This document shows, piece after piece, positions 50,442 to 60,585 of a stretch of 64,000 bases of DNA (positions are counted from its first letter, which is position 1; the number at the start of each line of letters is the position of its first letter). Made by a program: the position numbers and the translations under genes. Below the pieces are notes generated by a model, which searched no databases, had not been told where the DNA came from, and saw only the letters and a list, made by a program, of their open reading frames with translations. The DNA is from Flavobacterium sp. (GTDB taxonomy: Bacteria > Bacteroidota > Bacteroidia > Flavobacteriales > Flavobacteriaceae): NCBI RefSeq assembly GCF_017744675.1, contig NZ_JAGIAV010000004.1:108554-172553 (forward strand), in the 5' to 3' direction.

Positions 50442-51911
50442 TTATCCAATTTTCTTCATTGCTGTCATAGACTCTCTCAACCAAGCTCCTACTTCTTCAA
50501 TAGGGTGCTGGCGAATTTCTCTGTTTACAGCAATAAGTACTGCATTATCTACTCCGTTTGAAGTTGAGAATGGTTTTCCGATAATATTAGTTTCCACTTT
50601 TTTCATGAATTCAGTCAATAATGGCTTACATGCATGATCAAATAAATAACATCCGTACTCCGCTGTATCAGAAATTACACGGTTCATTTCGAACAATTTC
50701 TTTCTTGCAATTGTATTTGCAATTAACGGCAATTCGTGTAATGACTCATAGTAAGCAGATTCTTCAATGATTCCAGCCTCTGTCATAGTTTCAAAAGCCA
50801 ACTCAACACCAGCTTTTACCATTGCAATCATTAAAACTCCATTGTCAAAATACTCTTGCTCTGAGATTGGAGCTTCTTGTGGAGCTGTTTTTTCGAAGTT
50901 AGTTTCTCCTGTAGCAGCTCTCCATTTCAATAAGTTCACATCGTCATTAGCCCAGTCAATCATCATAGTTCTAGAGAATTCTCCAGAAATGATATCGTCT
51001 TGGTGTTTTTGGAATAACGGACGCATGATATCTTTCAATTCTTCAGCCAATTCGTAAGCTTCAATTTTTGAAGGATTGTTTAAACGATCCATCATATTTG
51101 TAATACCACCGTGTTTCAAAGCCTCAGTGATAGTTTCCCATCCGTATTGGATTAATTTAGAAGCGTAAGCTGCATCAATTCCTTTTTCAACCATTTTATC
51201 GAAACATAAAATAGATCCTGTTTGCAATAAACCACAAAGAATAGTTTGCTCACCCATTAAATCTGATTTTACTTCAGCTACGAAAGATGATCTTAAAACT
51301 CCTGCTCTGTGACCTCCAGTTGCAACAGCGTAAGCTTTTGCTTGATCTAAACCAAATCCGTTTGGATCGTTTTCTGGGTGAACAGCGATAAGAGTTGGAA
51401 CTCCAAATCCTCTTTTGTACTCTTCACGCACTTCAGAACCTGGACATTTAGGAGCACACATAATAACAGTGATGTCTTTACGAATCTGCATTCCTTCTTC
51501 AACGATATTGAATCCGTGAGAATAAGACAAAGTAGAACCTTGTTTCATTAATGGCATAATAGCAGTTACCACCGCTGTGTGTTGTTTGTCTGGTGTAAGG
51601 TTACAAACTAAATCTGCAGTTGGAATCAATTCTTCGTAAGTTCCTACTTTGAAACCATTTTCAGTTGCATTTTTATAAGAAGCTCTTTTTTCTGCAATTG
51701 CATCTGCACGCAATGCGTAAGAAATGTCTAAACCAGAATCTCTCATGTTTAAACCTTGATTCAAACCTTGTGCTCCACAACCAACAATTACAACTTTTTT
51801 CCCAGCCAATGCTGCAATTCCGTCTGCAAATTCTGATTGCTCCATAAATTCGCAAACTCCTAATTGTTCTAATTGTAATCTAAGTGGTAATGTATTGAAA
51901 TAATTTGCCAT
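50442..51911 (-). CDS. ilvC: Ketol-acid reductoisomerase (class II, long form)
   Basis: 489 aa. The NADPH-binding Rossmann loop is [31 protein letters not shown]; class II features such as the duplicated C-terminal knotted domain ([34 protein letters not shown]) explain the length, versus ~330 aa for class I. It catalyses the second common step of Val/Ile synthesis. Last gene of the ilv cluster, 60 bp after ilvN. Confidence 0.96.
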   Translation of the reverse strand: MANYFNTLPLRLQLEQLGVCEFMEQSEFADGIAALAGKKVVIVGCGAQGLNQGLNMRDSGLDISYALRADAIAEKRASYKNATENGFKVGTYEELIPTADLVCNLTPDKQHTAVVTAIMPLMKQGSTLSYSHGFNIVEEGMQIRKDITVIMCAPKCPGSEVREEYKRGFGVPTLIAVHPENDPNGFGLDQAKAYAVATGGHRAGVLRSSFVAEVKSDLMGEQTILCGLLQTGSILCFDKMVEKGIDAAYASKLIQYGWETITEALKHGGITNMMDRLNNPSKIEAYELAEELKDIMRPLFQKHQDDIISGEFSRTMMIDWANDDVNLLKWRAATGETNFEKTAPQEAPISEQEYFDNGVLMIAMVKAGVELAFETMTEAGIIEESAYYESLHELPLIANTIARKKLFEMNRVISDTAEYGCYLFDHACKPLLTEFMKKVETNIIGKPFSTSNGVDNAVLIAVNREIRQHPIEEVGAWLRESMTAMKKIG

Positions 51912-51971
51912 TTTTGTTTTAATATTTAATGAAATGAAATTTAATAATGATTATATATAACTAAGATTTTA

Positions 51972-52493
51972 TTATTTGAAAGTCTCTAACAAAGCTGAAA
52001 TTTCCATTTTTTGTTTCGAAACTGATATTCTTCCCGAACGTACAAACTGCATAATTCCGTATGGTTTGAACTTTTGGTATAATTCTTCAATTTCAGAACG
52101 TCTTCCTGATTTTGAAATCACAAAGAAATCTCTAGAAACCGTTACTATTGTAGACTGGCTTTCTTTGATGATATTCTGAATTTGCTTTTCGTCGAATAAC
52201 AAACTTGAAGCGATTTTGAACAAAGCATTTTCTAAGAAAATTGTTTCTTCATCTGTGTGATAAAATGCTTTTATAACTTCAATTTGTTTCTCAATTTGCC
52301 CAACAATATTCTGAACCCATTTCTCTGTCGTATTTACTACGATGATAAATCTTGAAACGTTCTCTATTTCTGATTCTGAAACATTTAGACTTAATATATT
52401 AATGTGACGCTTTAAGAATATTCCTGATATTCTATTTAATAAACCCACGTTATTTTCTGAGTATACCGATATGGTAAATGTTTTATCTTCCAT
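51972..52493 (-). CDS. ilvN: Acetolactate synthase small regulatory subunit
   Basis: 173 aa from ATG 52493. ACT domain: FTISVYSENNVGLLNRISGIFLKRHINILSLNVSES, followed by FIIVVNTTEKWVQNIVGQIEKQIEVIKAFYHTDEE. The second half is the C-terminal regulatory domain. It binds the IlvB subunit and gives valine feedback inhibition. A GTTTCAAGTTT repeat lies in the gap to ilvB (52505-52572). Confidence 0.93.
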   Translation of the reverse strand: MEDKTFTISVYSENNVGLLNRISGIFLKRHINILSLNVSESEIENVSRFIIVVNTTEKWVQNIVGQIEKQIEVIKAFYHTDEETIFLENALFKIASSLLFDEKQIQNIIKESQSTIVTVSRDFFVISKSGRRSEIEELYQKFKPYGIMQFVRSGRISVSKQKMEISALLETFK

Positions 52494-52504
52494 GTTGTTT
52501 TTTA

Positions 52505-52572
52505 GTTTGTTTTGTTTCAAGTTTCACGTTTCAAGTTTTAAACTTGGAACCTGAAACTTGAAACATGAAACT
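52505..52572. repeat. GTTTCAAGTTTCA inverted repeat between ilvB and ilvN
   Basis: Copies of GTTTCAAGTTTCACGTTTCAA near 52515 face CTGAAACTTGAAACATGAAAC at 52551-52571. The same family occurs at 26090-26110, 26401-26420 and at the right end of the window (63984-64000). It can fold into a hairpin within the mRNA. Confidence 0.65.
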
Positions 52573-52577
52573 TCTTC

Positions 52578-54266
52578 TTAACTTAATCTAATTTCTGACA
52601 CACAAGCTCCTGTTGGAATCATTGGGAAAACATTGTTTTCTTTTTCGACCACAACTTCTAAGAAATAAGAATCTTTTGAAGCCAGCATTTCTGCGACCGC
52701 TGCATCTAGATCTTCTCTTTGTGTAACTTTTTTAGATTTGATATAATATCCTTCTGCAATTGCAATGAAATTTGGATTTATCATTTTTGTTGAAGCATAT
52801 CTGTTATCAAAGAATAATTCTTGCCATTGGCGAACCATTCCTAAGAATTCGTTGTTTAAAACCACAATTTTTACTGGAACTTCTGTTTGAAAGATGGTTC
52901 CAAGTTCTTGAATAGTCATCTGAAAACCTCCATCACCAATAATCGCTACTACTTCACGCTCTGGTTTTCCCATTTTTGCTCCAATTGCAGCTGGCAATGC
53001 AAATCCCATAGTTCCTAAACCTCCTGAAGTAATGTTACTTTTTGTCGAATTGAATTTAGCATAACGACAAGCAAACATTTGGTGCTGACCCACATCTGAA
53101 ACGATAATAGCATCTCCTTTAGAATGTTTATTGATCATTTCGATAGTTTCTCCCATCGAAATCCCTTTACCATTCGTAGGATTCAACTCTTCTTTTATAA
53201 CCGATTCAAATTCGATATTGCTTAATTCTGTAAATTGATTACGCCATGCATCGTGAGATTTTGCATCCAATAACGGCAATAAGGCAGCTAAAGATTCTTT
53301 TACATCACCTAAAACAGCAATATCTGTTTTTACGTTTTTATCTATTTCAGCAGGATCAATTTCGAAGTGAACTACTTTTGCTTGTTTTGCATAGGTGCTT
53401 AATTTACCTGTAACACGGTCGTCAAAACGCATTCCGAAAGCAATTAAAACATCACATTCGTTTGTTAACAAGTTTGGCGCATAATTCCCGTGCATCCCAA
53501 GCATTCCAACATTCAAAGGATGATCTGTTGGTAGAGCTGACAAACCTAAAATTGTCCAAGCTGCTGGAATTCCAGATTTTTCAATTACAGCTTTAAATTC
53601 CTCTTCGGCTTGACCCAAGATAATTCCTTGCCCGAAAACAATAAGCGGTTTTTTTGCACTATTAATTAAGGCCGCAGCTTCTGCCACTTTATCTAGATTC
53701 AATTTTGGAACTGGAACATAACTTCTAATTCCTGTACATTTCTCATAACTAAATTCAAACTCGTCAAATTGAGCATTTTTAGTAATATCTACCAAAACAG
53801 GCCCTGGACGACCAGAACGAGCAATGTAAAACGCTTTTGCGATGATCTCTGGAATTTGAGAAGCTTCAGTTACCTGAAAATTCCATTTTGTAACCGGAGT
53901 CGAAATTCCGATAATATCTGTTTCCTGAAATGCATCAGATCCTAACAAATGTCTTCCTACCTGTCCTGTAATACAAACTAAAGGAGTTGAATCGATTTGA
54001 GCATCTGCGATACCAGTTACTAAATTTGTAGCTCCTGGACCAGAAGTAGCTATAGCCACCCCTACTTTTCCTGTAGCTCTAGCATAACCTTGAGCTGCAT
54101 GTGTTGCACCTTGTTCGTGACGTACTAAAACGTGATGCAACTGATCTTGAAATTTATATAATTCGTCGTAAACAGGCATTATAGCTCCACCTGGATAACC
54201 ATAAATTAAATCTACTCCTTCTGCTAATAAACATCTTATAACGGCTTCTGCCCCTGATATTTTCAT
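52578..54266 (-). CDS. ilvB: Acetolactate synthase large subunit
   Basis: 562 aa from ATG 54266 (a TTG 24 bp upstream is discarded). N-terminal PYR domain with GAEAVIRCLLAEGVDLIYGYPGGAIMP, VLVRHEQGATHAAQGYARATGKVGVAIATSGPGATNLVTGIADAQIDSTPLVCITGQV; C-terminal thiamine-diphosphate motif VAIIGDGGFQMTIQELGT...NNEFLGMVRQWQ. Makes acetolactate and acetohydroxybutyrate for Val/Leu/Ile. Part of the ilvDBNC operon. Confidence 0.96.
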   Translation of the reverse strand: MKISGAEAVIRCLLAEGVDLIYGYPGGAIMPVYDELYKFQDQLHHVLVRHEQGATHAAQGYARATGKVGVAIATSGPGATNLVTGIADAQIDSTPLVCITGQVGRHLLGSDAFQETDIIGISTPVTKWNFQVTEASQIPEIIAKAFYIARSGRPGPVLVDITKNAQFDEFEFSYEKCTGIRSYVPVPKLNLDKVAEAAALINSAKKPLIVFGQGIILGQAEEEFKAVIEKSGIPAAWTILGLSALPTDHPLNVGMLGMHGNYAPNLLTNECDVLIAFGMRFDDRVTGKLSTYAKQAKVVHFEIDPAEIDKNVKTDIAVLGDVKESLAALLPLLDAKSHDAWRNQFTELSNIEFESVIKEELNPTNGKGISMGETIEMINKHSKGDAIIVSDVGQHQMFACRYAKFNSTKSNITSGGLGTMGFALPAAIGAKMGKPEREVVAIIGDGGFQMTIQELGTIFQTEVPVKIVVLNNEFLGMVRQWQELFFDNRYASTKMINPNFIAIAEGYYIKSKKVTQREDLDAAVAEMLASKDSYFLEVVVEKENNVFPMIPTGACVSEIRLS

Positions 54267-54283
54267 AGTATATTGTTTTTTCA

Positions 54284-54420
54284 ATGTCAAAATTCAATTT
54301 CAAAATTCAATGGCAATAGCAAAACTCAATTTCAATTATAAATTTTAAATTGATTTTTTATTTATTGCTATTTGATTTTTGATATTGTCAATGATATTGA
54401 TTTTTGATATTGTTATTTTT
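54284..54420. repeat. Inverted repeat between ilvD and ilvB
   Basis: AAATTCAATTTCAAAATTCAATGGCAATAGCAAAA-like sequence near 54289 is matched in inverse by TTATTGCTATTTGATTTTTGATATTG near 54362, plus a tandem TGATATTGATTTTTGATATTG. It forms a long imperfect hairpin inside the operon. Confidence 0.6.
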
Positions 54421-54424
54421 TAAA

Positions 54425-56098
54425 TTAATTATCGGTTACACATCCTGTTGATGCACTCGAAACCGATTTAGCGTATTTAAGTAAAACCCCTCTGTCAACT
54501 TTTAATTTCGGCTGAACCCAAGCCGCTTTTCTAGCTGCAAATTCTTCGTCAGATATCTTCAGGTCAATTGTATTTTTCACCGCGTCGATGGCAATTAAAT
54601 CTCCATCTTTCACTAGTGCAATACCTCCACCGTCATATGCTTCTGGTGTAACGTGTCCTACCACGAAACCGTGCGAACCGCCCGAGAATCTACCGTCTGT
54701 AATTAGTGCACAGCTGCTTCCTAATCCAGCACCGATAATGGCAGATGTAGGCTTTAGCATTTCAGGCATTCCCGGACCACCTTTTGGTCCACAACCTCTA
54801 ATGACGACTACATTACCTGGTTTAATTTTTCCAGCTTGAAGACCTGGAATTACTTCAAACTCACCTTCAAACACAACAGCTGGTCCTTCGAAATATTCCC
54901 CTTCTTTTCCGCTGATTTTTGCTACAGCACCTTCAGAAGCAAGATTTCCGTATAAAACCTGAATATTTCCGGTTGGTTTTAACGCTTTTTGAATTTCGTG
55001 AATAACTTCTTGTCCATCTTGTAAATCTGGAGTCGAAGCTAAGTTTTCTGCAACTGTTTTTCCTGTCACAGTCAAACAATCTCCGTGAATAAGTCCAACT
55101 TTCAGCAAGTATTTCATAACTGCAGGAATACCTCCTACTTCATGAATATCTTCCATCATGTACTTCCCACTTGGCTTCATGTCTGCCAATACTGGCGTTC
55201 TATCATTAATAGCTTGGAAATCATCCAAAGTAATAGTAATTCCAACTGAATGTGCCATTGCAATTAAGTGCATAACAGCATTTGTAGAACCACCTAAAAC
55301 CGCTACAATAGTAATAGCATTTTCAAAAGCCTTACGAGTCATAATGTCTCTTGGCTTAATATCTTTTTCTAATAAAATTTTGATTGCTTTTCCTGCCTCA
55401 AGACATTCGTCTCTTTTTTCTTGGCTTAAAGCTGGATTAGAAGAACTATAAGGTAAGCTCATTCCTAATGCTTCAATAGCAGAAGACATTGTATTTGCAG
55501 TATACATACCACCGCAAGCACCAGCACCTGGGCAAGCATTTTGAATAACACCTTTAAAATCTTCTGGAGTGATTTCTCCTTTCACCTTTTTTCCTAATGC
55601 TTCAAAAGCAGAAACAATGTTAAGAGATGCTCCTTTCCATTTTCCAGAGTGGATAGAACCTCCATAAATCATCATTGACGGACGGTTTAATCTTCCCATT
55701 GCGATTAATGCACCAGGCATATTTTTATCGCAACCAGGAATTGCGATGATACTGTCGTACCACTGCGCTCCGGCAACAGTTTCGATAGAATCTGCAATTA
55801 CATCACGAGAAACCAGTGAGTAACGCATCCCTTCAGTTCCGTTAGAAATACCGTCACTGACACCAATGGTATTAAAAATAAGTCCGACAAGATCTGCATC
55901 CCAGACACCTTTTTTAACATCTTGTGCTAAATCATTCAGGTGCATGTTACAAGTGTTACCATCGTAACCCATGCTCACAATACCAACTTGTGCTTTCTTT
56001 AAATCTTCTTCAGTTAAACCAATTCCGTACAACATCGCTTGCGCTGCAGGCTGTGTTTGATCTTGTGTGATGGTCTTGCTGTACTTATTTAATTCCAT
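54425..56098 (-). CDS. ilvD: Dihydroxy-acid dehydratase
   Basis: 557 aa. Iron-sulfur cluster cysteines sit in [19 protein letters not shown] and [18 protein letters not shown]; the C-terminal [20 protein letters not shown] is also standard. It dehydrates dihydroxy acids to the 2-oxo acid precursors of Val and Ile in the cytoplasm. First structural gene of the ilv operon, directly downstream of the leader peptide and attenuator. Confidence 0.96.
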   Translation of the reverse strand: MELNKYSKTITQDQTQPAAQAMLYGIGLTEEDLKKAQVGIVSMGYDGNTCNMHLNDLAQDVKKGVWDADLVGLIFNTIGVSDGISNGTEGMRYSLVSRDVIADSIETVAGAQWYDSIIAIPGCDKNMPGALIAMGRLNRPSMMIYGGSIHSGKWKGASLNIVSAFEALGKKVKGEITPEDFKGVIQNACPGAGACGGMYTANTMSSAIEALGMSLPYSSSNPALSQEKRDECLEAGKAIKILLEKDIKPRDIMTRKAFENAITIVAVLGGSTNAVMHLIAMAHSVGITITLDDFQAINDRTPVLADMKPSGKYMMEDIHEVGGIPAVMKYLLKVGLIHGDCLTVTGKTVAENLASTPDLQDGQEVIHEIQKALKPTGNIQVLYGNLASEGAVAKISGKEGEYFEGPAVVFEGEFEVIPGLQAGKIKPGNVVVIRGCGPKGGPGMPEMLKPTSAIIGAGLGSSCALITDGRFSGGSHGFVVGHVTPEAYDGGGIALVKDGDLIAIDAVKNTIDLKISDEEFAARKAAWVQPKLKVDRGVLLKYAKSVSSASTGCVTDN

Positions 56099-56130
56099 TA
56101 TTATTTTTTATTTATTTTTAATTTTTATTC

Positions 56131-56163
56131 AAAAAAAAAACCTTCCAGTATTTGGAAGGTTTG
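56131..56163 (-). terminator. ilv attenuator terminator
   Basis: On the minus strand AACCTTCC (56161-56154) pairs with GGAAGGTT (56146-56139) and is followed by ten T. It stands between the leader peptide stop (56186) and ilvD (56098), the position of an attenuator. Confidence 0.85.
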
Positions 56164-56185
56164 TAATATAGTTTTTCAATTATAT

Positions 56186-56263
56186 TTATAACATTCCCGA
56201 TGCAGATGTGTGAATCACATTGACAACAACGACAGAAGTAATAATAATTGAGATTTGCATCAT
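56186..56263 (-). CDS. ilv leader peptide, 25 aa
   Basis: From ATG 56263: MMQISIIITS then four Val in a row (GTC GTT GTT GTC), NVIHTSASGML. Seven or more of the first 16 residues are branched-chain (III and VVVV), which fits ribosome stalling when Ile-tRNA or Val-tRNA is low. A terminator follows 23 bp after the stop. A TACTTTTG -7 element (56281-56288) lies 18 bp upstream. Confidence 0.85.
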   Translation of the reverse strand: MMQISIIITSVVVVNVIHTSASGML

Positions 56264-56280
56264 TTATTTTTTTAGTGTGA

Positions 56281-56288
56281 CAAAAGTA
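56281..56288 (-). promoter_or_regulatory. -7 element of the ilv operon promoter
   Basis: TACTTTTG on the minus strand matches TANNTTTG. No clear TTG is found at the proper distance upstream. Predicted start would be about 12 nt before the leader ATG. Confidence 0.45.
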
Positions 56289-56370
56289 AAGAAACTTCAG
56301 GAACTAAAAAAATAAAATCTCAACATTTACAATACTTCTTGTTATTATATTCACATTTTAACAAAAAATA

Positions 56371-57489
56371 TTAAACAATTGTAGATTGTCCAATACTAAC
56401 ATTATCATTATTAAAATACAGCAAATCGTCTTTACTGAAAATAAAATTAGAAACGAACTCTCCTACTTCGTTTGTTCCAAATTTTGAATCTGGTTTTAAA
56501 TCAACTGTAACTACTTTGTATTCAATTGCTTTTTCTACCGCTTTATAAATTACATTCGCTTCTTTAGTTAATCCAAAATGCTCTAGCAAAAGTGCCGCTG
56601 CTAAAATTGAAGCAATCGGATTGGCAATGTTTTTACCTTTTGCTTGCGGATACGATCCATGAATTGGTTCAAACAAAGCATTTTTTTCTCCTAACGATAC
56701 TGAAGGCAATAAACCGATAGAACCTGTAATTACGCTAGCTTCATCAGATAAAATATCTCCAAACAAGTTTTCTGTTAAAATCACATCAAATTGTTTCGGA
56801 TTTAAAATCAGCTGCATTGCTGCATTATCCACAAATAAGAAATCAAGTTTAACATCTGGATAATCTTCGCTCACTTTCTGAACTACTTTTCTCCATAATC
56901 TTGAAGTTTCCAAAACATTGGCTTTGTCCACCATCGTTAGCTTTTTGCGTCGTTTTTGTGCCGCTTTAAAAGCTAAATGTGCAATTCTTGTAATTTCTTC
57001 TTCTGAATATTCACATAAATCTGAAGCATGTGTTCCTTCTTCATTAAGTGTTTTTGTTCCAAAATAAGCGCCACCTGTTAGTTCTCTAAAAATGGTAAAA
57101 TCTGCTCCTTCGATAATTTCTCTTTTTAAAGGAGAAGCTTCAATTAAGGCTTTATAAGGTTTTATTGGACGAATATTAGCAAACAATCCTAATTCTTTTC
57201 GCAGTTTTAATAGTCCTTGTTCTGGACGAACTTTTGCATTTGGATTGTTATCGTATTTAGGATCTCCAATTGCACCAAGCAAAACAGCATCTGTATTTAA
57301 ACACAGATTCAGAGTTTGCTCCGGTAAAGGATTTCCCGTTTTATCGATAGCAACCGCTCCCATCAGCGCTTCTTCAAAAACAAATTCATGATTATACACT
57401 TCGCCAATGGCGTACAAAGCTTTCTTAGCTTGTAAAATTACTTCAGGTCCAATTCCATCTCCTGGTAAAACTGCAATTTTTAAATTCAT
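56371..57489 (-). CDS. leuB: 3-isopropylmalate dehydrogenase
   Basis: 372 aa. Motifs LPGDGIGPEVILQAKKAL, GDPKYDNNP, RELTGGAYFGTK, LFVDNAAMQLILNPKQFDVILTENLFGDILSDEASVITGSIGLLPSVSLG and PIHGSYPQAKGKNIANP (NAD site) are all in place. It oxidises 3-isopropylmalate in leucine synthesis. Downstream of leuA by 59 bp, so one transcript. leuC and leuD are not next to it. Confidence 0.95.
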   Translation of the reverse strand: MNLKIAVLPGDGIGPEVILQAKKALYAIGEVYNHEFVFEEALMGAVAIDKTGNPLPEQTLNLCLNTDAVLLGAIGDPKYDNNPNAKVRPEQGLLKLRKELGLFANIRPIKPYKALIEASPLKREIIEGADFTIFRELTGGAYFGTKTLNEEGTHASDLCEYSEEEITRIAHLAFKAAQKRRKKLTMVDKANVLETSRLWRKVVQKVSEDYPDVKLDFLFVDNAAMQLILNPKQFDVILTENLFGDILSDEASVITGSIGLLPSVSLGEKNALFEPIHGSYPQAKGKNIANPIASILAAALLLEHFGLTKEANVIYKAVEKAIEYKVVTVDLKPDSKFGTNEVGEFVSNFIFSKDDLLYFNNDNVSIGQSTIV

Positions 57490-57548
57490 AATCTCTCGCT
57501 CTTTATGTCTTTAAATCCTTATGTTCCTTAAATTGTTATTTTGAAATC

Positions 57549-58730
57549 TTAATTTCTAATTAAATCTCCTTCTATTTTAGAAGCCTCTATAATTTGGTGA
57601 ATATCTGCGTCTACAACTTCCTTTTTAATATCAGCGAATTTCAAGAATTCGATGTAAACGATATCCAATTGTGTTTTTGTTAATTCGTAACCTACTTTTT
57701 TAGCACGGTAAGCCAAAGCTGCTCTTCCGCTTCTTGCTGTCAAAATGATTGAAGATTCATTTACACCCACATCTAACGGATCCATGATCTCATAAGTTGC
57801 TCTGTTTTTAATAACACCATCTTGGTGAATTCCGGAACTATGTGCAAAAGCATTTGCTCCAACAATCGCTTTGTTTGGCTGTACAATCATTCCCATACTT
57901 TCAGAAACCAAACGGCTCATTTCGTTTAATTCTCTTGTATTGATGTTTGTATCTAAATTTAAGTAAGGGTGTTGTTTGAAAATCATTACCACTTCTTCAA
58001 GTGCAGTGTTTCCTGCTCTTTCTCCAATACCATTAATAGTACATTCGATTTGTCTTGCTCCATTAATAGCTCCTGCGATTGAGTTTGCAGTTGCCATTCC
58101 TAAATCATTATGACAGTGGCATGAAAGGATTACGTTTTCGATTCCTTTTACGTTTTCCTTTAAGTATTTAATTTTTGCTCCATACTCTTCTGGAAGACAA
58201 TATCCAGTAGTATCAGGAATATTCAATACAGTTGCTCCAGATTTGATAACCTCTTCACAAACTTTTGCCAAGAACGCATTATCTGTTCTACCTGCATCTT
58301 CTGCGTAGAATTCAACATCTTCTACATACGATTTTGCATGTGCTACAGCATATTTTGCTCTTGCAATAATATCTTCAGGCGTAGTATTTAATTTGTGGAG
58401 TATATGAGATTCTGAGGTTCCGATTCCAGTATGGATTCTAGGTTTCTTAGCGTGCTTTAAAGCAGCTGCCGCAACATCAATGTCATTTTTTACGGCTCTT
58501 GTCAATCCGCAGACGGTTGCATTTTCTACAATTTTACAAATCTCAGAGACCGATAAAAAATCGCCTGGACTTGACACTGGGAAGCCTGCTTCGATAATGT
58601 CAACTCCCATTTTGTCTAGTCGTTCTGCGATAACTAATTTTTGCTTAGTATCTAACTTACATCCTGGAACTTGTTCACCATCTCGCAATGTGGTGTCAAA
58701 AATTTGAACTTTCTCTCTATTCATATTCAT
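57549..58730 (-). CDS. leuA: 2-isopropylmalate synthase, short form without regulatory domain
   Basis: 393 aa. TIM-barrel motifs [73 protein letters not shown] and [22 protein letters not shown] are clear. The usual LeuA dimer/regulatory domain of ~120 aa at the C-terminus is missing; the chain ends near residue 393. Such short forms are known in flavobacteria. Citramalate or homocitrate synthase activity is an alternative, but the leuB neighbour favours LeuA. Confidence 0.88.
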   Translation of the reverse strand: MNMNREKVQIFDTTLRDGEQVPGCKLDTKQKLVIAERLDKMGVDIIEAGFPVSSPGDFLSVSEICKIVENATVCGLTRAVKNDIDVAAAALKHAKKPRIHTGIGTSESHILHKLNTTPEDIIARAKYAVAHAKSYVEDVEFYAEDAGRTDNAFLAKVCEEVIKSGATVLNIPDTTGYCLPEEYGAKIKYLKENVKGIENVILSCHCHNDLGMATANSIAGAINGARQIECTINGIGERAGNTALEEVVMIFKQHPYLNLDTNINTRELNEMSRLVSESMGMIVQPNKAIVGANAFAHSSGIHQDGVIKNRATYEIMDPLDVGVNESSIILTARSGRAALAYRAKKVGYELTKTQLDIVYIEFLKFADIKKEVVDADIHQIIEASKIEGDLIRN

Positions 58731-58879
58731 TTATTTAATGTAATTTCACATCTTGATAACAAATATATATTGTACTATCGCAGTACGAAATTCATTTTAA
58801 TGAAATTATACTGTTCATAAAACGATTTATAACCTATTAACTAATTTATTATCAATAAGTTACATTATTATTTTTTACA

Positions 58880-60424
58880 ATGGCTAACCATCAAAAAGAT
58901 TTCTTATTTGTTCTAATCAAATCACTTTCGAAATCCGAAAAAAGGCAGTTTAAAATTTTTGCAAGCCGATTAGAAACCAGTTCAAATACAAAATTTATCG
59001 AATTATTCAACATTTTAGATAAATCTGAAGTTTATGATGAAAAACTCATTTTGAAAAGTGGTGTTATCCAAAAAGTACAGTTATCTAACTTAAAATCATA
59101 CTTATACAAGCAGATATTGGTAAGTATACGATTAAACATTCCTAGCCAAAACATTCGCTATCAGCTTCGAGAGCAAATGGATTTTGCTGTTATTCTTTAT
59201 AATAAAGGTTTATATAAGCAGAGTTTAAAAATTTTGGATAAAACCAAACAGCAGGCTCTTGAAAATGACGAAAAATATATGGCGTACGAAATTGTGGAGT
59301 TCGAAAAACTAATCGAATCGCAATATATTACTCGTAGTATTCAAGGCCGAGCCGACGAATTGGTGGTTCAAGCGAAAGAATTAAACTATAGAAACACCAT
59401 TTCTAGCAAACTTTCGAACTTATCGCTTCAGTTGTACGGAATCATGCTTAAAACAGGATATGTAAAAAGCGATGCCGAATACAAATATATAGACGATTAT
59501 TTCAACCGACATATTTCTAAACTTGACGAAAGCAAATTTGGCTTTCGCGAAAAGTACTGGTTTTACAATGCCAATTTATGGCGAAGCTTTCTGGTTCAAG
59601 ATTTCTTAGCCAGTTATAAATTTGCGTATAAATGGGTGCAGCTTTTCTACGATAATCCGAATATGATTTATCTAAATCCTGTGTTTTTCTTAAAAGGAAA
59701 TCATTATTTCTTGGAATCTTTATATATGTTAAAGTATAAATCGAATTTCAAGAAGTACTTGAATCTTCTGGAAGAAACGATTGCAGATCCAAAATTTCCT
59801 GTAAATGACAATCTTGCTTCCCTGTCTTTCTTATATGTTTACAACAATAAATTAAACTTACATATTTTAGAAGGAACTTTTGCGGAAAGCGAATATTTGA
59901 TTCCTGAGATTTTAGATAAACTGAAATTACACAGCGAACATCTTGATGAACATCACGAAATGTTGTTTTTCTATAAAATTGCTTCTATTTATTTTGGTAA
60001 CGAAAAATACAATGAATGCATTAATTATTTAGATAAAATCATCAACAACAAAAACTTGACGATGCGTGAAGATTTAATGTGTTTTGCGAGATTATTGTCT
60101 CTCATTGCACATTATGAGCTTGGAAAAGATTATTATTTAGAAAATCACTTAAAGAGCACGTATAAGTTTTTATTGAAAATGAACGATCTGCATGAAGTTC
60201 AAAAAGAGATTATCAAATTCTTAAGAAACTTAAATAACTTCTACCCTGCCGATATTAAAAAGGAATTCAAAAAAATGCACACTCGTTTCGTAGAACTTGA
60301 AAAAAACACCTACGAAAAAAGAGCTTTCCTTTATTTAGACATTATTTCGTGGTTGGAAAGCAAAATCGAAAACAGAAAAATTGCTGATATTATTAAGGAG
60401 AAAGCAAAGCTTAATAATCGTTAG
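58880..60424 (+). CDS. Conserved hypothetical helical protein, 514 aa
   Basis: Nearly all-helical, soluble, no signal peptide. Repeated helix pairs (LRQMDFAVILYNKGLYKQSLKILDKTKQQALEND-like, FYKIASIYFGNEKYNECINYLDKIINNKNL) suggest TPR-type repeats over the middle and C-terminal parts. It is divergent from leuA, sharing the 150-bp intergenic region. No enzymatic motif is seen. Confidence 0.65.
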   Translation: MANHQKDFLFVLIKSLSKSEKRQFKIFASRLETSSNTKFIELFNILDKSEVYDEKLILKSGVIQKVQLSNLKSYLYKQILVSIRLNIPSQNIRYQLREQMDFAVILYNKGLYKQSLKILDKTKQQALENDEKYMAYEIVEFEKLIESQYITRSIQGRADELVVQAKELNYRNTISSKLSNLSLQLYGIMLKTGYVKSDAEYKYIDDYFNRHISKLDESKFGFREKYWFYNANLWRSFLVQDFLASYKFAYKWVQLFYDNPNMIYLNPVFFLKGNHYFLESLYMLKYKSNFKKYLNLLEETIADPKFPVNDNLASLSFLYVYNNKLNLHILEGTFAESEYLIPEILDKLKLHSEHLDEHHEMLFFYKIASIYFGNEKYNECINYLDKIINNKNLTMREDLMCFARLLSLIAHYELGKDYYLENHLKSTYKFLLKMNDLHEVQKEIIKFLRNLNNFYPADIKKEFKKMHTRFVELEKNTYEKRAFLYLDIISWLESKIENRKIADIIKEKAKLNNR

Positions 60425-60460
60425 ATTTAAATTCCAATTTTGAAAATCCAAATTCCAATA

Positions 60461-60497
60461 AAAAAGGCGTTAAGATTTTATTCTTAACGCCTTTTTT
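60461..60497 (+). terminator. Intrinsic terminator after the 514-aa gene
   Basis: AAAAAGGCGTTAAGA (60461-60475) pairs with TCTTAACGCCTTTTTT (60482-60497). AATTCCAA repeats precede it. Confidence 0.88.
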
Positions 60498-60527
60498 GTC
60501 AGAAATGACAAATTATATTAAAAAAAA

Positions 60528-60562
60528 CAAACCCGACAGGTTCTAAAAATCTTTCGGGTTTG
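60528..60562 (-). terminator. Terminator of the beta-lactamase gene
   Basis: CAAACCCGA (60528-60536) pairs with TCGGGTTTG (60554-60562); on the minus strand a T run follows. It is 24 bp past the stop at 60586. Confidence 0.8.
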
Positions 60563-60585
60563 CTATTTACTATTACAACTAAATT

